DNA from: Dyella_B acidisoli
GTDB taxonomy: Bacteria; Pseudomonadota; Gammaproteobacteria; Xanthomonadales; Rhodanobacteraceae
DNA: 64,000 nucleotides
Direction of reading: 5' to 3'
Assembly (NCBI RefSeq): GCF_049532895.1
Contig: NZ_CP064031.1
Span: forward strand, 4,526,001-4,590,000
Positions 42,413 through 50,700 of this stretch are shown here, piece by piece; position 1 is the first letter of the stretch, and each line of letters opens with the position of its first letter. Below the pieces are notes generated by a model, which was not told the DNA's origin, did not search any database, and saw only the letters and a list, made by a program, of their open reading frames with translations. A program made the position numbers and the translations under genes.

Positions 42413-44812
42413 TTACCGCCGCAACGGATACTCCAGCGGAGGAGCTTCCTTACCGCCGCGCAGCGGCGCCAGTGACTGGAACTTCTCCTGGTACTCGTCG
42501 GTAATCTGCTTGGCGTCTTCGCTGCTCGTAATGACGCGGGGAGTGATCAGCACAATCAGTTCTGTGCGGGTCTTGCTCTTATTAGTGCTACCGAAAAGCT
42601 TACCCAGGATGGGAATGCGGTTCAGGCCCGGCACACCGGTATTGCCACCGACGTCTTTTTGCGTGATCAATCCACCGAGCAAGACAGTCTGACCATTCTG
42701 CACGCCAAGCTGAGTGGCGATCTGGCGCTGTGAAATCGTGTAATTGCCCTGCGAATTCTGTCCGTTCGTGGCACTGACCTGCTGATCGATATTGAGATAA
42801 ATCAGACCACCCGGATTTACGCGCGGCTGCACGTCGAGAATCACGCCTGTAGGGATGTATTGCACTTCACCCACGGTGGTGCCCGTTCCTGTGCCTAGCC
42901 CCGTGTAATAGGTCTGATTCACCGGCACCTGGTCACCCACCGCGATATGCGCCACCTGATTGTTGAGTACGACCAGCGACGGCGCAGAGAGATTCTTGGT
43001 GTTTTGATTGGTCTCAAGTGCGTTGACTGCGACCTGGAATTTCCCGTTCGAGCTCAGGAAGGAATAGAAGAAAGGCTGCCCGCTGTAACTATTGCCGCCA
43101 TAGGTGTTCTGGTTACCGATACCGCCTCCCAAGCCAGCCATGCGATGCGCATAGGGGTTACCGGGGGTAATAGTGCCGTTGTTGTCCGTCGTTCCGGCCA
43201 AGCCTTGCAGATACCACTGCACGCCAAACTGGAAGTCACCCGTAAGATCCACTTCGAAGACTTTCGTTTCGATCTGCACTTGCAGCGGTGGTTTATCAAG
43301 CTGCCGAATTACGCCAAGAATCTCCTGCCACTGCGCGGGACGTGCACGCACAAGCAACTGGTTGTTGGCACTGACCGAGCCGATGCGGATGCTGCCGTCC
43401 TTGGAGCTGTAGCCCTGGTCCTGGTTTTGCGTGTTGGCCAAGCCACCATTCATGCCGACGCCGCCAACAGCGGTATTACCGCCAATGCCACCGGTGTTGG
43501 ATGAGGACGACCCCAAGCCGCCATACGAGCTGCCACCCGTGCCGCCTATACCGCTGGAAAGGCCACCAGAAGTCCCGCCCGTACCACCAGTGGTGGAGCT
43601 GCCGAAGCCGCCCGCCGTGCTGCCGATGCCGCTGCTATTGCCGCTGGCGTTGTTGCCTACGCCGAGCGTGGTCGCACCACCCGCGCCGGGCGCAACACTG
43701 CCGCCGCGATCGGAAGAGCCGCCGCCACCGTCGGTATAGATCTGCGAAAGGTAATGCGCCAAGTCCGCCGCGCCGACGTTGCGCACGTCATACACATAGA
43801 GCTGCGGTTCGTTACCGCCACCGAGATCAATCTTGGCGATCCAGTTGCCGATCTCGTTGAGGTAGCTCGGCTGCGTGCTGATCACCACCAGCGCGTTGGT
43901 GCGCTTGATCGGAATGAAACGGAACATGCCAGCCAGTGGCGTATCACCTTTCGCTCCGAACATGCCGTCAAGCTGCGGCATCAAGTCTTCGACCGTTGCA
44001 TGCTGCAAATTGAACACGCCTACCGACGTGCCACGCAGCCAGTCCACGTCGAAGGTACGGATCGTGCGGTTGTAGTTGTCGATTTCATCCGGTGTGCCGG
44101 ACACCACGATCACGTTGCGCGCGTTGTCGACCAGCAGGATCGAATCGGGGCGCGCGAACGGCTTGAGCAATTTCTGCATCTGGTCCGCCGCAACGTAGTG
44201 CAGCGGGAACAAGCGCGCCTGCAAGCCACCGGCCGGCGCCGCCGCGCCAAGGCTCGGCGCAACATTGCCTGCCACGGCATCCTTTTCCGGCATCACGACA
44301 TAACGGCCGTCGGTTTTCACCAGCGCGTTGTGCGTCCACGACAGCAGCGTTTCCAGGATCGGCATGGCCTGGCTGCTGTCCACTGGCTCGGAGGTGGAGA
44401 AGGAAATGTTGCCCTGCACACCCGGCACGATGGTGTAGTTCTCGTGCAGCAGGTCGCCGAGGATCGCCTTCACCACCGCTTGTACTGGCTGGTTTTCAAA
44501 GTTGAAGGTGACCGCGCCAGCGCCCGAGGCGGGACGATGTGGCGCAGCCGGCCCAGTCGGCCGCACGAACTGGCCGCTGCCCTGCGTGATGCTGGCTACG
44601 GGAGGCGCTGCCTGCGTGTTGCTGAGATTGGTGTTCAGCGGTTGCGGCTGCGGCGCGGGTTTTTCCGTGCCGGCTACCGCCTCGCGTTCCAGATCATGGT
44701 TTTCGGGGACCAGCGGCTTGTTGGCCGCACAGCCGCTCAGGAAGACCGCCAACGCGATCGCGCCGATGCGCAGGCCGATGCGTGGGTAGGATTGCATGCG
44801 CGTGTGTGACAT
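42413..44812 (-). CDS. xpsD: Type II secretion secretin GspD/XpsD (lipoprotein)
   Basis: A 799-residue outer-membrane channel of the type II secretion system. The signal peptide ends in a lipobox LSGC (Cys28). N0 domain about 98-180, then N1-N3 ring domains (about 200-510), then the secretin barrel (about 530-775) with VPVNQTYYTG and VILDVQPRVNPGG. A Gly/Ser/Asn-rich low-complexity insert of about 95 residues (371-465) splits the N3 region, longer than in many GspD proteins. Last gene of the xps operon, 3 nt after xpsN; the terminal position of D is the xanthomonad arrangement. Confidence 0.94.
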   Translation of the reverse strand: MSHTRMQSYPRIGLRIGAIALAVFLSGCAANKPLVPENHDLEREAVAGTEKPAPQPQPLNTNLSNTQAAPPVASITQGSGQFVRPTGPAAPHRPASGAGAVTFNFENQPVQAVVKAILGDLLHENYTIVPGVQGNISFSTSEPVDSSQAMPILETLLSWTHNALVKTDGRYVVMPEKDAVAGNVAPSLGAAAPAGGLQARLFPLHYVAADQMQKLLKPFARPDSILLVDNARNVIVVSGTPDEIDNYNRTIRTFDVDWLRGTSVGVFNLQHATVEDLMPQLDGMFGAKGDTPLAGMFRFIPIKRTNALVVISTQPSYLNEIGNWIAKIDLGGGNEPQLYVYDVRNVGAADLAHYLSQIYTDGGGGSSDRGGSVAPGAGGATTLGVGNNASGNSSGIGSTAGGFGSSTTGGTGGTSGGLSSGIGGTGGSSYGGLGSSSSNTGGIGGNTAVGGVGMNGGLANTQNQDQGYSSKDGSIRIGSVSANNQLLVRARPAQWQEILGVIRQLDKPPLQVQIETKVFEVDLTGDFQFGVQWYLQGLAGTTDNNGTITPGNPYAHRMAGLGGGIGNQNTYGGNSYSGQPFFYSFLSSNGKFQVAVNALETNQNTKNLSAPSLVVLNNQVAHIAVGDQVPVNQTYYTGLGTGTGTTVGEVQYIPTGVILDVQPRVNPGGLIYLNIDQQVSATNGQNSQGNYTISQRQIATQLGVQNGQTVLLGGLITQKDVGGNTGVPGLNRIPILGKLFGSTNKSKTRTELIVLITPRVITSSEDAKQITDEYQEKFQSLAPLRGGKEAPPLEYPLRR

Positions 44813-44815
44813 GTA

Positions 44816-45544
44816 TCAGTGATCTCCCTGATTCCCTGTTTGGTGCTGGGAACGCTGCTTAAGAATGGCAGCTCTTAGTTTTTGCAAGCGCTCCGCCTGC
44901 GCATCATTGGGTTGAGCCGGCGGCGGTGGTGGTACCGGCTGCATAAGCATGCCGCCATTGGGTGGCTGAGGCGTTCCTGGCCCCGGCCCTGGCGGCGGGT
45001 TCATCGGTACTGCGCCTTCCGGCGCGTTCGCCGACTGCTTCTGGTCTATAGGAGCCCCGGCAGGCAGCTTCAGTTCCGTGCGGCCGCTGGGTGAAGCAAA
45101 AATCGCCGAACGCGGTAATACCTGGATCAGCTTCCAGTTGCTATCGGGCAAGGTCGACCCTTCACGTACGCTGACCTGTTTGTCTTCGTCGCCGCCCTTG
45201 CTGTTCACGGGGCCGAGCAAGGCCATATGCAAGCCCGGCGTGAGGATGATGCCGGTGAGCTGCAGGTCGCCCAGACTCACGCCTTCGCTGCCGCCGCTTT
45301 GCGTGACGATCGGCTTGCGGTCAGCACTGAACAGCGGGTGTTCCCACGTTTGCGCAAAGCTTTGCAGCGGTGGCGGCGTGGGTAGCGTTACGGCATGCGC
45401 GGCCGGCAAAGGCGGCACTGGGCGTGGCGGATCCCAGCTCACGCCGCGTCCTGCACCGAACAACAGCGAGAGCAGCGCCACGCCGAACACGGCTGCGGCG
45501 GCGCCAGCCATAGGGGTTAGACGGCGCTGGGCGGCAGCGTTCAT
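44816..45544 (-). CDS. xpsN: Type II secretion protein XpsN (GspN/GspC-like)
   Basis: A 242-residue bitopic protein. A short cytoplasmic start, one membrane helix (about residues 10-28), a Pro-rich periplasmic stretch, then the homology region VSLGDLQLTGIILTPGLHMALLGP resembling the GspC HR domain that contacts the secretin. The C-terminus is Pro/Gln-rich. Starts by 4-nt overlap (ATGA) with xpsM; a longer in-frame extension to 45778 is a shadow of xpsM. XpsN links the inner-membrane platform to XpsD in Xanthomonas. Confidence 0.88.
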   Translation of the reverse strand: MNAAAQRRLTPMAGAAAAVFGVALLSLLFGAGRGVSWDPPRPVPPLPAAHAVTLPTPPPLQSFAQTWEHPLFSADRKPIVTQSGGSEGVSLGDLQLTGIILTPGLHMALLGPVNSKGGDEDKQVSVREGSTLPDSNWKLIQVLPRSAIFASPSGRTELKLPAGAPIDQKQSANAPEGAVPMNPPPGPGPGTPQPPNGGMLMQPVPPPPPAQPNDAQAERLQKLRAAILKQRSQHQTGNQGDH

Positions 45545-46203
45545 TCGTCGTCCCCTCCCGGCGTCTGCGTGGTCGCTCCTGCCGCGTTCGCGGAAGCTCC
45601 AGCGGGCGCACCCGAGGCATGCACATAGCCGGCCAGCGTGAACTGCACTTCCAGCGGCGCGACGTTCTTCTGCGTGTTGACCAGCGGATTGCGGTACACG
45701 CTGAAATCCTGCACGAACAGATACGGCTTGCCTTTTTCGAGCGTGTACAACAGTCCCATCAGCGGCTGCATGTCGCAATGCAGGCTGATGCTGACCACCA
45801 CTTTCTGATACGGATCGTTCGACGAGCTGCCCGGATTGTTCACCGGCATCTTCTGACTGACTTCGCAGCTGCCTTCCTGCGAGTGCGCGGCGGCATCATC
45901 CACCACGCGCTGCATCAGCGATGCAGATGCCGCATTGGGATCGGCTTCGGTGAGGAAGGTGCTGCTATCGGTTTGCGCATGACCGAGTTCGGCAATGCGC
46001 TTGAGTAGTTGCGGTTTCTCGGCAATGGCGGCGGCGTAACGGCTTTGCGTATCGCGCAGATCGTCCATCTGGCTGTCGATGTCGCGCAGCGGCGCCACAA
46101 ACCACCAGTGCAGCAGCAGGAAATACGCCAGCACCAGCACGAGCAGCAGCAAACCGATCGCGGCCATGCGGCTTTCTGCCGGTTTCATGGTCCTCATCTT
46201 CAT
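45541..46203 (-). CDS. xpsM: Type II secretion protein XpsM (GspM)
   Basis: A 220-residue inner-membrane platform component: membrane helix at about residues 14-34, coiled-coil-prone segment (IDSQMDDLRDTQSRYAAAIA), periplasmic ferredoxin-like domain with a cysteine pair (SCEVS and LHCDMQ), and an Ala/Gly-rich tail. It overlaps xpsL and xpsN by 4 nt each, showing tight translational coupling. GspM partners GspL and anchors the ATPase complex. Confidence 0.9.
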   Translation of the reverse strand: MKMRTMKPAESRMAAIGLLLLVLVLAYFLLLHWWFVAPLRDIDSQMDDLRDTQSRYAAAIAEKPQLLKRIAELGHAQTDSSTFLTEADPNAASASLMQRVVDDAAAHSQEGSCEVSQKMPVNNPGSSSNDPYQKVVVSISLHCDMQPLMGLLYTLEKGKPYLFVQDFSVYRNPLVNTQKNVAPLEVQFTLAGYVHASGAPAGASANAAGATTQTPGGDDE

Positions 46204-47363
46204 TTGGCCGCTCCTGCAGTGCTGCTCGCGGCAGGCTTGCTGGCCGTGGGCGTGCGCAACTGCGCATCCATGTAGAAGCGTTCCTTGTTGGTGGCCGGAT
46301 CGCGCTGGATCACACCTTGGAAATTGGCACCGGTAAGCAGCTTGCTGCCCTGCAGGACATCGATCAGCGAAGCAGCTTTCGCGCTCTGGCCTTGTATGCC
46401 TACGCGACCACCGCTGCTTTCGACGGTGAAGCGCTCCAGCCAGGTGTCATCCGGGATGCGTGCGGTAAGGTCCTGCAGCACATCGACGATGGCAACGGAA
46501 TCGGTTTTGCGCTTGGCCAGGAAGCCAGCCGCGCCGGTGCTATCGTCCAGTTGCTTGCGCAATTGCGCGATCTTCTGCGCATCGGCACGCATGTCATCGA
46601 CCTGCGTCTGCATGGCAGCCAGCGCTTCCTGGCGATTGTGCAGGTATTGCCCGAGGCACAGCACCAGCAACAGTACGGCAGCAACAGCGAGCGCGAGATT
46701 GAGCCGGCGCCGCGGATCGCGATGCGCGCGCGCCATATCCGGCGGCAACAGGTTCACGCCGAGCCTTGCATCGCCGTCGCACAGATCCACGGCGTCGATG
46801 GCGATACCGGCATTGCGCAGATGTTCGAGCTTGGCATCCACCGCGGCGCGCGGGGCCACCACCAGTTCGGCGGCTATGCGACCGGCTGGCGCAGGTCCCG
46901 GCAATTCGCGCAGGTCGTAGTACACCTGGTCAGTGCGGAACGGTGTCTGCCGATCCATCTCGAAGGTGCCGATCTGGCGCAGATTGTCGCGTGCCGCTTC
47001 CGGCAGCAGCAGGCGGCGGCGCAGCACAGCCTCGTGTGGCAGGCACAACGCGAGCCGCAAGTCCTGGCGATCCACGTCCGCCACGGCCGCATTCAACAGG
47101 GCTTGCTGCTCGGGCGCATCGAGCGCATCGCTCCAGGGAGTCGAGGTTTGCGGCTGTCCACTGCGCCGCACCGACCATTGGCTGTCCTGATGATGCAGCA
47201 GGCACCACACATTGCCGCCGCCGAAGAAAGCCTGCCAGCGCGCAGGCAGCAGCGTACGCAGCTCGCCCCACCACCAGGTGAAGAAAGCTGGCAAGGGCGA
47301 ACCACGCCATGCGCGGCGTGCGCGCTCAAGCTGCGGTCGCAGTGTCTGCGTAGCGGAATTCAC
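46200..47363 (-). CDS. xpsL: Type II secretion protein XpsL (GspL)
   Basis: A 387-residue bitopic protein. The cytoplasmic actin-like domain (about 1-215) recruits the ATPase XpsE; a membrane helix lies at about 220-242 (LALAVAAVLLLVLCLGQYL); the periplasmic part (about 245-387) includes a coiled-coil region and a ferredoxin-like fold. The order between xpsK and xpsM and the 4-nt overlaps at both ends fit the standard operon. Confidence 0.9.
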   Translation of the reverse strand: MNSATQTLRPQLERARRAWRGSPLPAFFTWWWGELRTLLPARWQAFFGGGNVWCLLHHQDSQWSVRRSGQPQTSTPWSDALDAPEQQALLNAAVADVDRQDLRLALCLPHEAVLRRRLLLPEAARDNLRQIGTFEMDRQTPFRTDQVYYDLRELPGPAPAGRIAAELVVAPRAAVDAKLEHLRNAGIAIDAVDLCDGDARLGVNLLPPDMARAHRDPRRRLNLALAVAAVLLLVLCLGQYLHNRQEALAAMQTQVDDMRADAQKIAQLRKQLDDSTGAAGFLAKRKTDSVAIVDVLQDLTARIPDDTWLERFTVESSGGRVGIQGQSAKAASLIDVLQGSKLLTGANFQGVIQRDPATNKERFYMDAQLRTPTASKPAASSTAGAAK

Positions 47364-48235
47364 TCCCCATCTCCCTCTTGCCAGCGCAACACCGCAAAAG
47401 CCTGCGCGCCGGGCCGATATCCTTGCAAGCGTACCGTGGCGCGCAAGATTGCGCGCGTGCCGTCGGCAAGCACGGCTTCCGAACGGATACTATGCGTGAT
47501 GCCGTTATTGGCGACCAGCCCCGAAGCAGCCGTGGCACCTGCCGCCGCCGGACGCGCGGCGATGATGGCAGCGGCGCGTTGCAGATCCATGCCAGGCACC
47601 GAGGCTAACGCAAGCAAAGGTGCGGTATTCGGGTCCGGACTGGCACGGCCCGACCAGATCGTGACGTAGGGCGCAACTTTCGCGTACAAGTCCGGCGTCA
47701 TGCCGAGCACCATCTGCAACTCCTCCACGCTGGCGAACGGACCGTTACGCGGACCGTAATCACGACCCGCCGCCGAATACGCAGCATTGCGTTGCGACAC
47801 CTGTTGTTGCGAGACCGGAAAACTGCGCCAGTCGACGATTGCCTGCGTGATCTGACTTGCGCGGACGGGATCGACGCCAGCGTTGCGGAACAGATTGGTC
47901 AGCACGTCGGGCGTGGCCGCGTTGAGATCCACCTTGCCGCTTTCCGCTGTCGCGGATACACCGACCTTGGCCTGATCGAACTGCATGGGGTACATGCGCC
48001 CGTCGGCGACCCAGCGATCATTGATGCTGGGCGCCTGCAGCGCATAGATCGCGCGCATCACACCGGCTTCTGCTGCGTAATGCGCACGCGCCTGCTGGAA
48101 CTGGTAATTCGCTTGCAGACCTTCGGTGTGCGCCAGGATTGCGTAGCCGCCAAGCAGAATGGCAAGCAAGGTGCACGCCCACATCACCAGCAGCAAGGCG
48201 ACACCGCGTTGCTTGCGCCGGAGCGAGCGCATCAT
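47360..48235 (-). CDS. xpsK: Type II secretion minor pseudopilin XpsK (GspK)
   Basis: A 291-residue pseudopilin. The leader MMRSLRRKQRG is followed by VALLLVMWACTLLAILLGG; Val at +1 and absence of Glu at +5 are normal for GspK and mark it as the tip subunit. The large alpha domain expected in GspK is present (PDVLTNLFRNAGVDPVRASQ). Its start overlaps the xpsJ stop (ATGA); a longer frame to 48409 is antecedent xpsJ sequence. Unlike its upstream neighbours its leader is a normal 11 residues without repeat DNA. Confidence 0.92.
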   Translation of the reverse strand: MMRSLRRKQRGVALLLVMWACTLLAILLGGYAILAHTEGLQANYQFQQARAHYAAEAGVMRAIYALQAPSINDRWVADGRMYPMQFDQAKVGVSATAESGKVDLNAATPDVLTNLFRNAGVDPVRASQITQAIVDWRSFPVSQQQVSQRNAAYSAAGRDYGPRNGPFASVEELQMVLGMTPDLYAKVAPYVTIWSGRASPDPNTAPLLALASVPGMDLQRAAAIIAARPAAAGATAASGLVANNGITHSIRSEAVLADGTRAILRATVRLQGYRPGAQAFAVLRWQEGDGE

Positions 48236-48972
48236 GGCCCCACTCCCGGTCCACGCAAGCCGCGCAGCAGATTGCCTGGCCCTTGCAATGCCGCGGCATT
48301 CACGCGCAACGGTACGCTCAGCATCGGCCATGCACGGTCTTTGCTGAGCGCCAGTTTGATGACGACGAGGTTCGGCATCGTTGCAGCCGTGTTCCAGCCG
48401 TCCTGCCAATCCGTCGGCTGGCCTTGCTGATTCACACCGCGATAGCTGAAGCTGCCGTCGATCACGCCATCGAGCAGCACCTGCGGATCGCCCAGCGGTT
48501 TCGGCTTGTCGCCGTTCGGCGGCAGCACGGCCAGGCTTGCGACCAACTGCTTGCCGTGCTCGCCTTTGACCAGTTTCACTTCGATCAGCTGCGGCCCCAT
48601 GCGTCCGAGATAGCCTGGCAAAGGTGCGACGAAACGCATCGAATCGGCTGCGCCGACGAAGAAGATGCCATTGCCATTCGAATCCATGCCCATGGATTGC
48701 GCCATGGCCTGCGCCAGCTCCCGGCGCAGGAACTGCTGTGCGGAACGCACTTCATCAAGTTGCTCGATTTTTACCGAGCCCGCTTGCACAGTGTGCGTGG
48801 CAGAGCGCACGCCGGAGTACACGCCGAGTAACAGCAAGGCGAGCAACACGATGGCACCGAGCACTTCGAGCAGCGTGAAGCCGGAAACATGCTTCGGATT
48901 AGTGCTTGGCACCCCTCTCCCGAAGGGAGAGGGGTGTAGCTTTTTCGCGCCCGGGCCAGCGATGTCATTCAT
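48232..48972 (-). CDS. xpsJ: Type II secretion minor pseudopilin XpsJ (GspJ), repeat in leader
   Basis: A 246-residue pseudopilin. The processing site is VSG-FTLLEVLG, with Glu at +5, after a long 31-residue leader. Codons 13-21 of the leader (His-Pro-Ser-Pro-Phe-Gly-Arg-Gly-Val) are exactly the 27-nt palindrome 48910-48936, present in frame. The ATG at 48972 overlaps the xpsI stop (ATGA), as elsewhere in the operon. An alternative GTG start at 48912, formed by the repeat and preceded by GGGAGAGG, would give an 11-residue leader. Assembles with XpsI and XpsK at the pseudopilus tip. Confidence 0.9.
   Translation of the reverse strand: MNDIAGPGAKKLHPSPFGRGVPSTNPKHVSGFTLLEVLGAIVLLALLLLGVYSGVRSATHTVQAGSVKIEQLDEVRSAQQFLRRELAQAMAQSMGMDSNGNGIFFVGAADSMRFVAPLPGYLGRMGPQLIEVKLVKGEHGKQLVASLAVLPPNGDKPKPLGDPQVLLDGVIDGSFSYRGVNQQGQPTDWQDGWNTAATMPNLVVIKLALSKDRAWPMLSVPLRVNAAALQGPGNLLRGLRGPGVGP
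48910..48936. repeat. 12-bp palindrome inside the xpsJ leader
   Basis: The arms cacccctctccc and gggagaggggtg form a perfect 12-bp stem with a 3-nt loop. Length 27 nt, exactly nine codons in phase with xpsJ. It is the half-unit of the larger repeat found at 50040-50171 and 51945-52094 in the same operon. Confidence 0.8.
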
Positions 48973-49589
48973 GACCCAGTACCACCACTAACCCGCAACG
49001 TACTGAACCGCGCGGTGTGCTCGAACGGCGCCGAGCCCCAGATCACATCCAGATCCAGCTTGTACATGCGAAACGCATACGGTGTGCCGGGCGGTGCGGT
49101 ATCTGGCACGGCCCACGGTGTGACCTGCATGCGCCAGCTAAAACGGTTGTCGAAATTGCCTTGGGTCATGCCGGGCTGCAGTGGCTCCAATACGAAACTG
49201 GAATCGAGTTTCGAGCGCGCCCACAACGCTGCCTGCGTATAGTCGGAAGCTTTTTGCGAAAGCCGAATCGAACCACCCGCCACTTGCATCAACGCGCCGA
49301 ACGCGAGCGCCAGCAGCATGATTGCAGCGATCACTTCCAGCAGGCTGAAGCCGCGTGCGTGGCTAGGAGTCTGCTGGGCTTTGGTGGTCGAGGCGAAAAT
49401 CTGACTACGTGAGGACAGATGTTCGGCGCTTCGCCGGCCCATAGTGGTTCTATGGGCCGGCGAGGCGACGGACATATGGACCACGTAGGCGGCACGCGGG
49501 GAGAGTCCATGGACGGACTCAGCTTTGAGGAGCGAGGATTTGCAGCCCGGCCATCCAAAGTCCAGCAGACTCCTCCTCGACGTGTTCAC
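48969..49589 (-). CDS. xpsI: Type II secretion minor pseudopilin XpsI (GspI), 210-bp insert in leader
   Basis: A 206-residue pseudopilin if translated from GTG at 49589, which overlaps the xpsH stop (GTGA) like other junctions in the operon. Processing site HARG-FSLLEVI with Glu at +5. The 80-residue leader contains 70 codons from a 210-bp inverted-repeat element (49365-49574). Without it the leader would read MNTSRSHARG, a normal basic 10-residue leader. Alternative starts inside the element are ATG 49475 and ATG 49442, both without a ribosome site. The mature part ends SGGTGS and looks intact. Confidence 0.85.
   Translation of the reverse strand: MNTSRRSLLDFGWPGCKSSLLKAESVHGLSPRAAYVVHMSVASPAHRTTMGRRSAEHLSSRSQIFASTTKAQQTPSHARGFSLLEVIAAIMLLALAFGALMQVAGGSIRLSQKASDYTQAALWARSKLDSSFVLEPLQPGMTQGNFDNRFSWRMQVTPWAVPDTAPPGTPYAFRMYKLDLDVIWGSAPFEHTARFSTLRVSGGTGS
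49365..49574. mobile_element. 210-bp MITE-like element inside xpsI leader
   Basis: Terminal inverted repeats of 20 bp (49365-49384 and 49555-49574) match at 19 positions; each contains aggagtctgctgg or its complement. Inside is a perfect 12-bp hairpin (cgccggcccata / tatgggccggcg, 49432-49462) and a smaller gagtcc/ggactc dyad (49503-49520). No transposase is encoded. The length is 70 codons and the xpsI frame stays open throughout. No clear target-site duplication is visible. Confidence 0.75.
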
Positions 49590-50203
49590 GAGTGCTTGGC
49601 CGTATCGAAGATGGTGATCGCACCAGTCAGCCACGACACGTTGACATGCCATTCACGCTGACCGCTGCGCAGCGTGATGCGTCCGCCGGTGGAACTGCCG
49701 TCGGGAAAGAAGCGGATGCGTGCGATCTCGCCGCCGGATTGATCACTGGCGGCACTGGTGACAGACAATTCCAGACCTTTCGGCAATTTCACGTCACGCT
49801 TGTCCGCACCGCGATATAGCTCACTACGCGTATCCAATTCGAACAGGCTCTGCTGGCCTTTCACGATTGCCTGCGTGCGCGTGGTACGCAAAGAGGCCGC
49901 AAGTTCGTTGGCTGCAGCGTTGATGCGCGCACTGGCCAAACCATGTGCTACCGAGATCGATACCGCCGCAGCAGCGATGCCGATCAGGATGATGACGGAG
50001 AGCATTTCGAGCAAGGTGAAGCCTTGCATTCGCCTTGCTCCCTCTCCCCTCCGGGGAGAGGGTTGGGGTGAGGGGTCAATCTTGCGATATGAAAAATGTG
50101 GAGCGCGCAACAATGAAGTGCGGGGCAAGCCTTGCCCCCTCACCCCAGCCCTCTCCCCGGAGGGGAGAGGGTGAAAACATCGTGCGCGCAGCGCTTCTGT
50201 CAC
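49586..50203 (-). CDS. xpsH: Type II secretion minor pseudopilin XpsH (GspH), repeat in leader
   Basis: A 205-residue pseudopilin from GTG at 50203, overlapping the xpsG stop (GTGA). Processing site MQG-FTLLEML with Glu at +5. The 61-residue leader is mostly encoded by the repeat 50040-50171, read in frame (HPLPSGERAGVRG ... SPRRGEGARR). An alternative ATG at 50029, with GGAG supplied by the repeat, would leave only a three-residue leader (MQG), which prepilin peptidase may not accept. The body has the GspH beta-sandwich pattern. Which start is used needs protein data. Confidence 0.87.
   Translation of the reverse strand: MTEALRARCFHPLPSGERAGVRGQGLPRTSLLRAPHFSYRKIDPSPQPSPRRGEGARRMQGFTLLEMLSVIILIGIAAAAVSISVAHGLASARINAAANELAASLRTTRTQAIVKGQQSLFELDTRSELYRGADKRDVKLPKGLELSVTSAASDQSGGEIARIRFFPDGSSTGGRITLRSGQREWHVNVSWLTGAITIFDTAKHS
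50040..50171. repeat. Palindromic repeat family E, copy 1 (xpsH leader)
   Basis: Inverted arms of about 36 nt (50040-50075 and 50136-50171), nearly perfect. Each arm contains the inner palindrome ctctcccctccggggagag, and a ttggggtgagggg stretch. The 60-nt centre is unique. Present in frame within the xpsH leader. A second copy is at 51945-52094, and a half-unit at 48910-48936. Confidence 0.8.
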
Positions 50204-50640
50204 TGCCAATTACCCACATCTGCGTCATACCCATCGCCCCCCGGCTTGCCATCCCGACCATAAAACACCAGGTCGTAATTGCCGTGTTCGCCCGGATACT
50301 TGTAGCCAAAGTCATGGCCCCACGGGTCCTTGAGCTGCGAGGGCTTTACATAAGGCCCCTGCCAATTGGTGGCATTGGCGGGTTTGCTGACCAGATCACC
50401 CAATTGTGCGGGCGGCGAACCGTTGTCCAACGCATAAGAATCGATCGCTTGGCTCAGGGTAGTGAGCTGGGCCTTGCCGGCTCCGTACTTGCCCTTGTCC
50501 ACGCTGCTGCCGACCTGACGCACCACGATGGCGCCGACGATACCGATCAGCACGATCACTGCCAGCATTTCCAGCAAGGTGAAACCGGCGCTGCGATGAG
50601 GGTGACGCAATGACCGGGTCCGTGAGTATCTGTACTGCAT
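50200..50640 (-). CDS. xpsG: Type II secretion major pseudopilin XpsG (GspG)
   Basis: A 146-residue major pseudopilin. A 19-residue basic leader (MQYRYSRTRSLRHPHRSAG) precedes FTLLEMLAVIVLIGI with Glu at +5. The C-terminal half has the GspG calcium-loop region with YGRDGKPGGDGYDADVGNW. GGAGA lies about 10 nt upstream of the ATG at 50640. It forms the bulk of the pseudopilus after processing by a prepilin peptidase (PilD/XpsO), not encoded here. Its stop overlaps the GTG start of xpsH. Confidence 0.94.
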   Translation of the reverse strand: MQYRYSRTRSLRHPHRSAGFTLLEMLAVIVLIGIVGAIVVRQVGSSVDKGKYGAGKAQLTTLSQAIDSYALDNGSPPAQLGDLVSKPANATNWQGPYVKPSQLKDPWGHDFGYKYPGEHGNYDLVFYGRDGKPGGDGYDADVGNWQ

Positions 50641-50700
50641 AGGTTGGTTTCTCCGTTTCGAAGCGTGCAATAGAGAGCTATGAAATTTGGACAACGCCGA

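Noticed and set aside
43754..44809. 351-codon plus-strand frame
   Set aside because: Antisense to the secretin gene xpsD; no motif and implausible composition.
46317..47669. 450-codon plus-strand frame
   Set aside because: Antisense to xpsL and xpsK; His/Arg/Gln-rich composition is typical of a shadow frame.
49432..49462. Intrinsic terminator within xpsI
   Set aside because: A strong hairpin, but no T-run, and it lies within an open frame in an operon that must be read through; explained better as the core of an inverted-repeat element.
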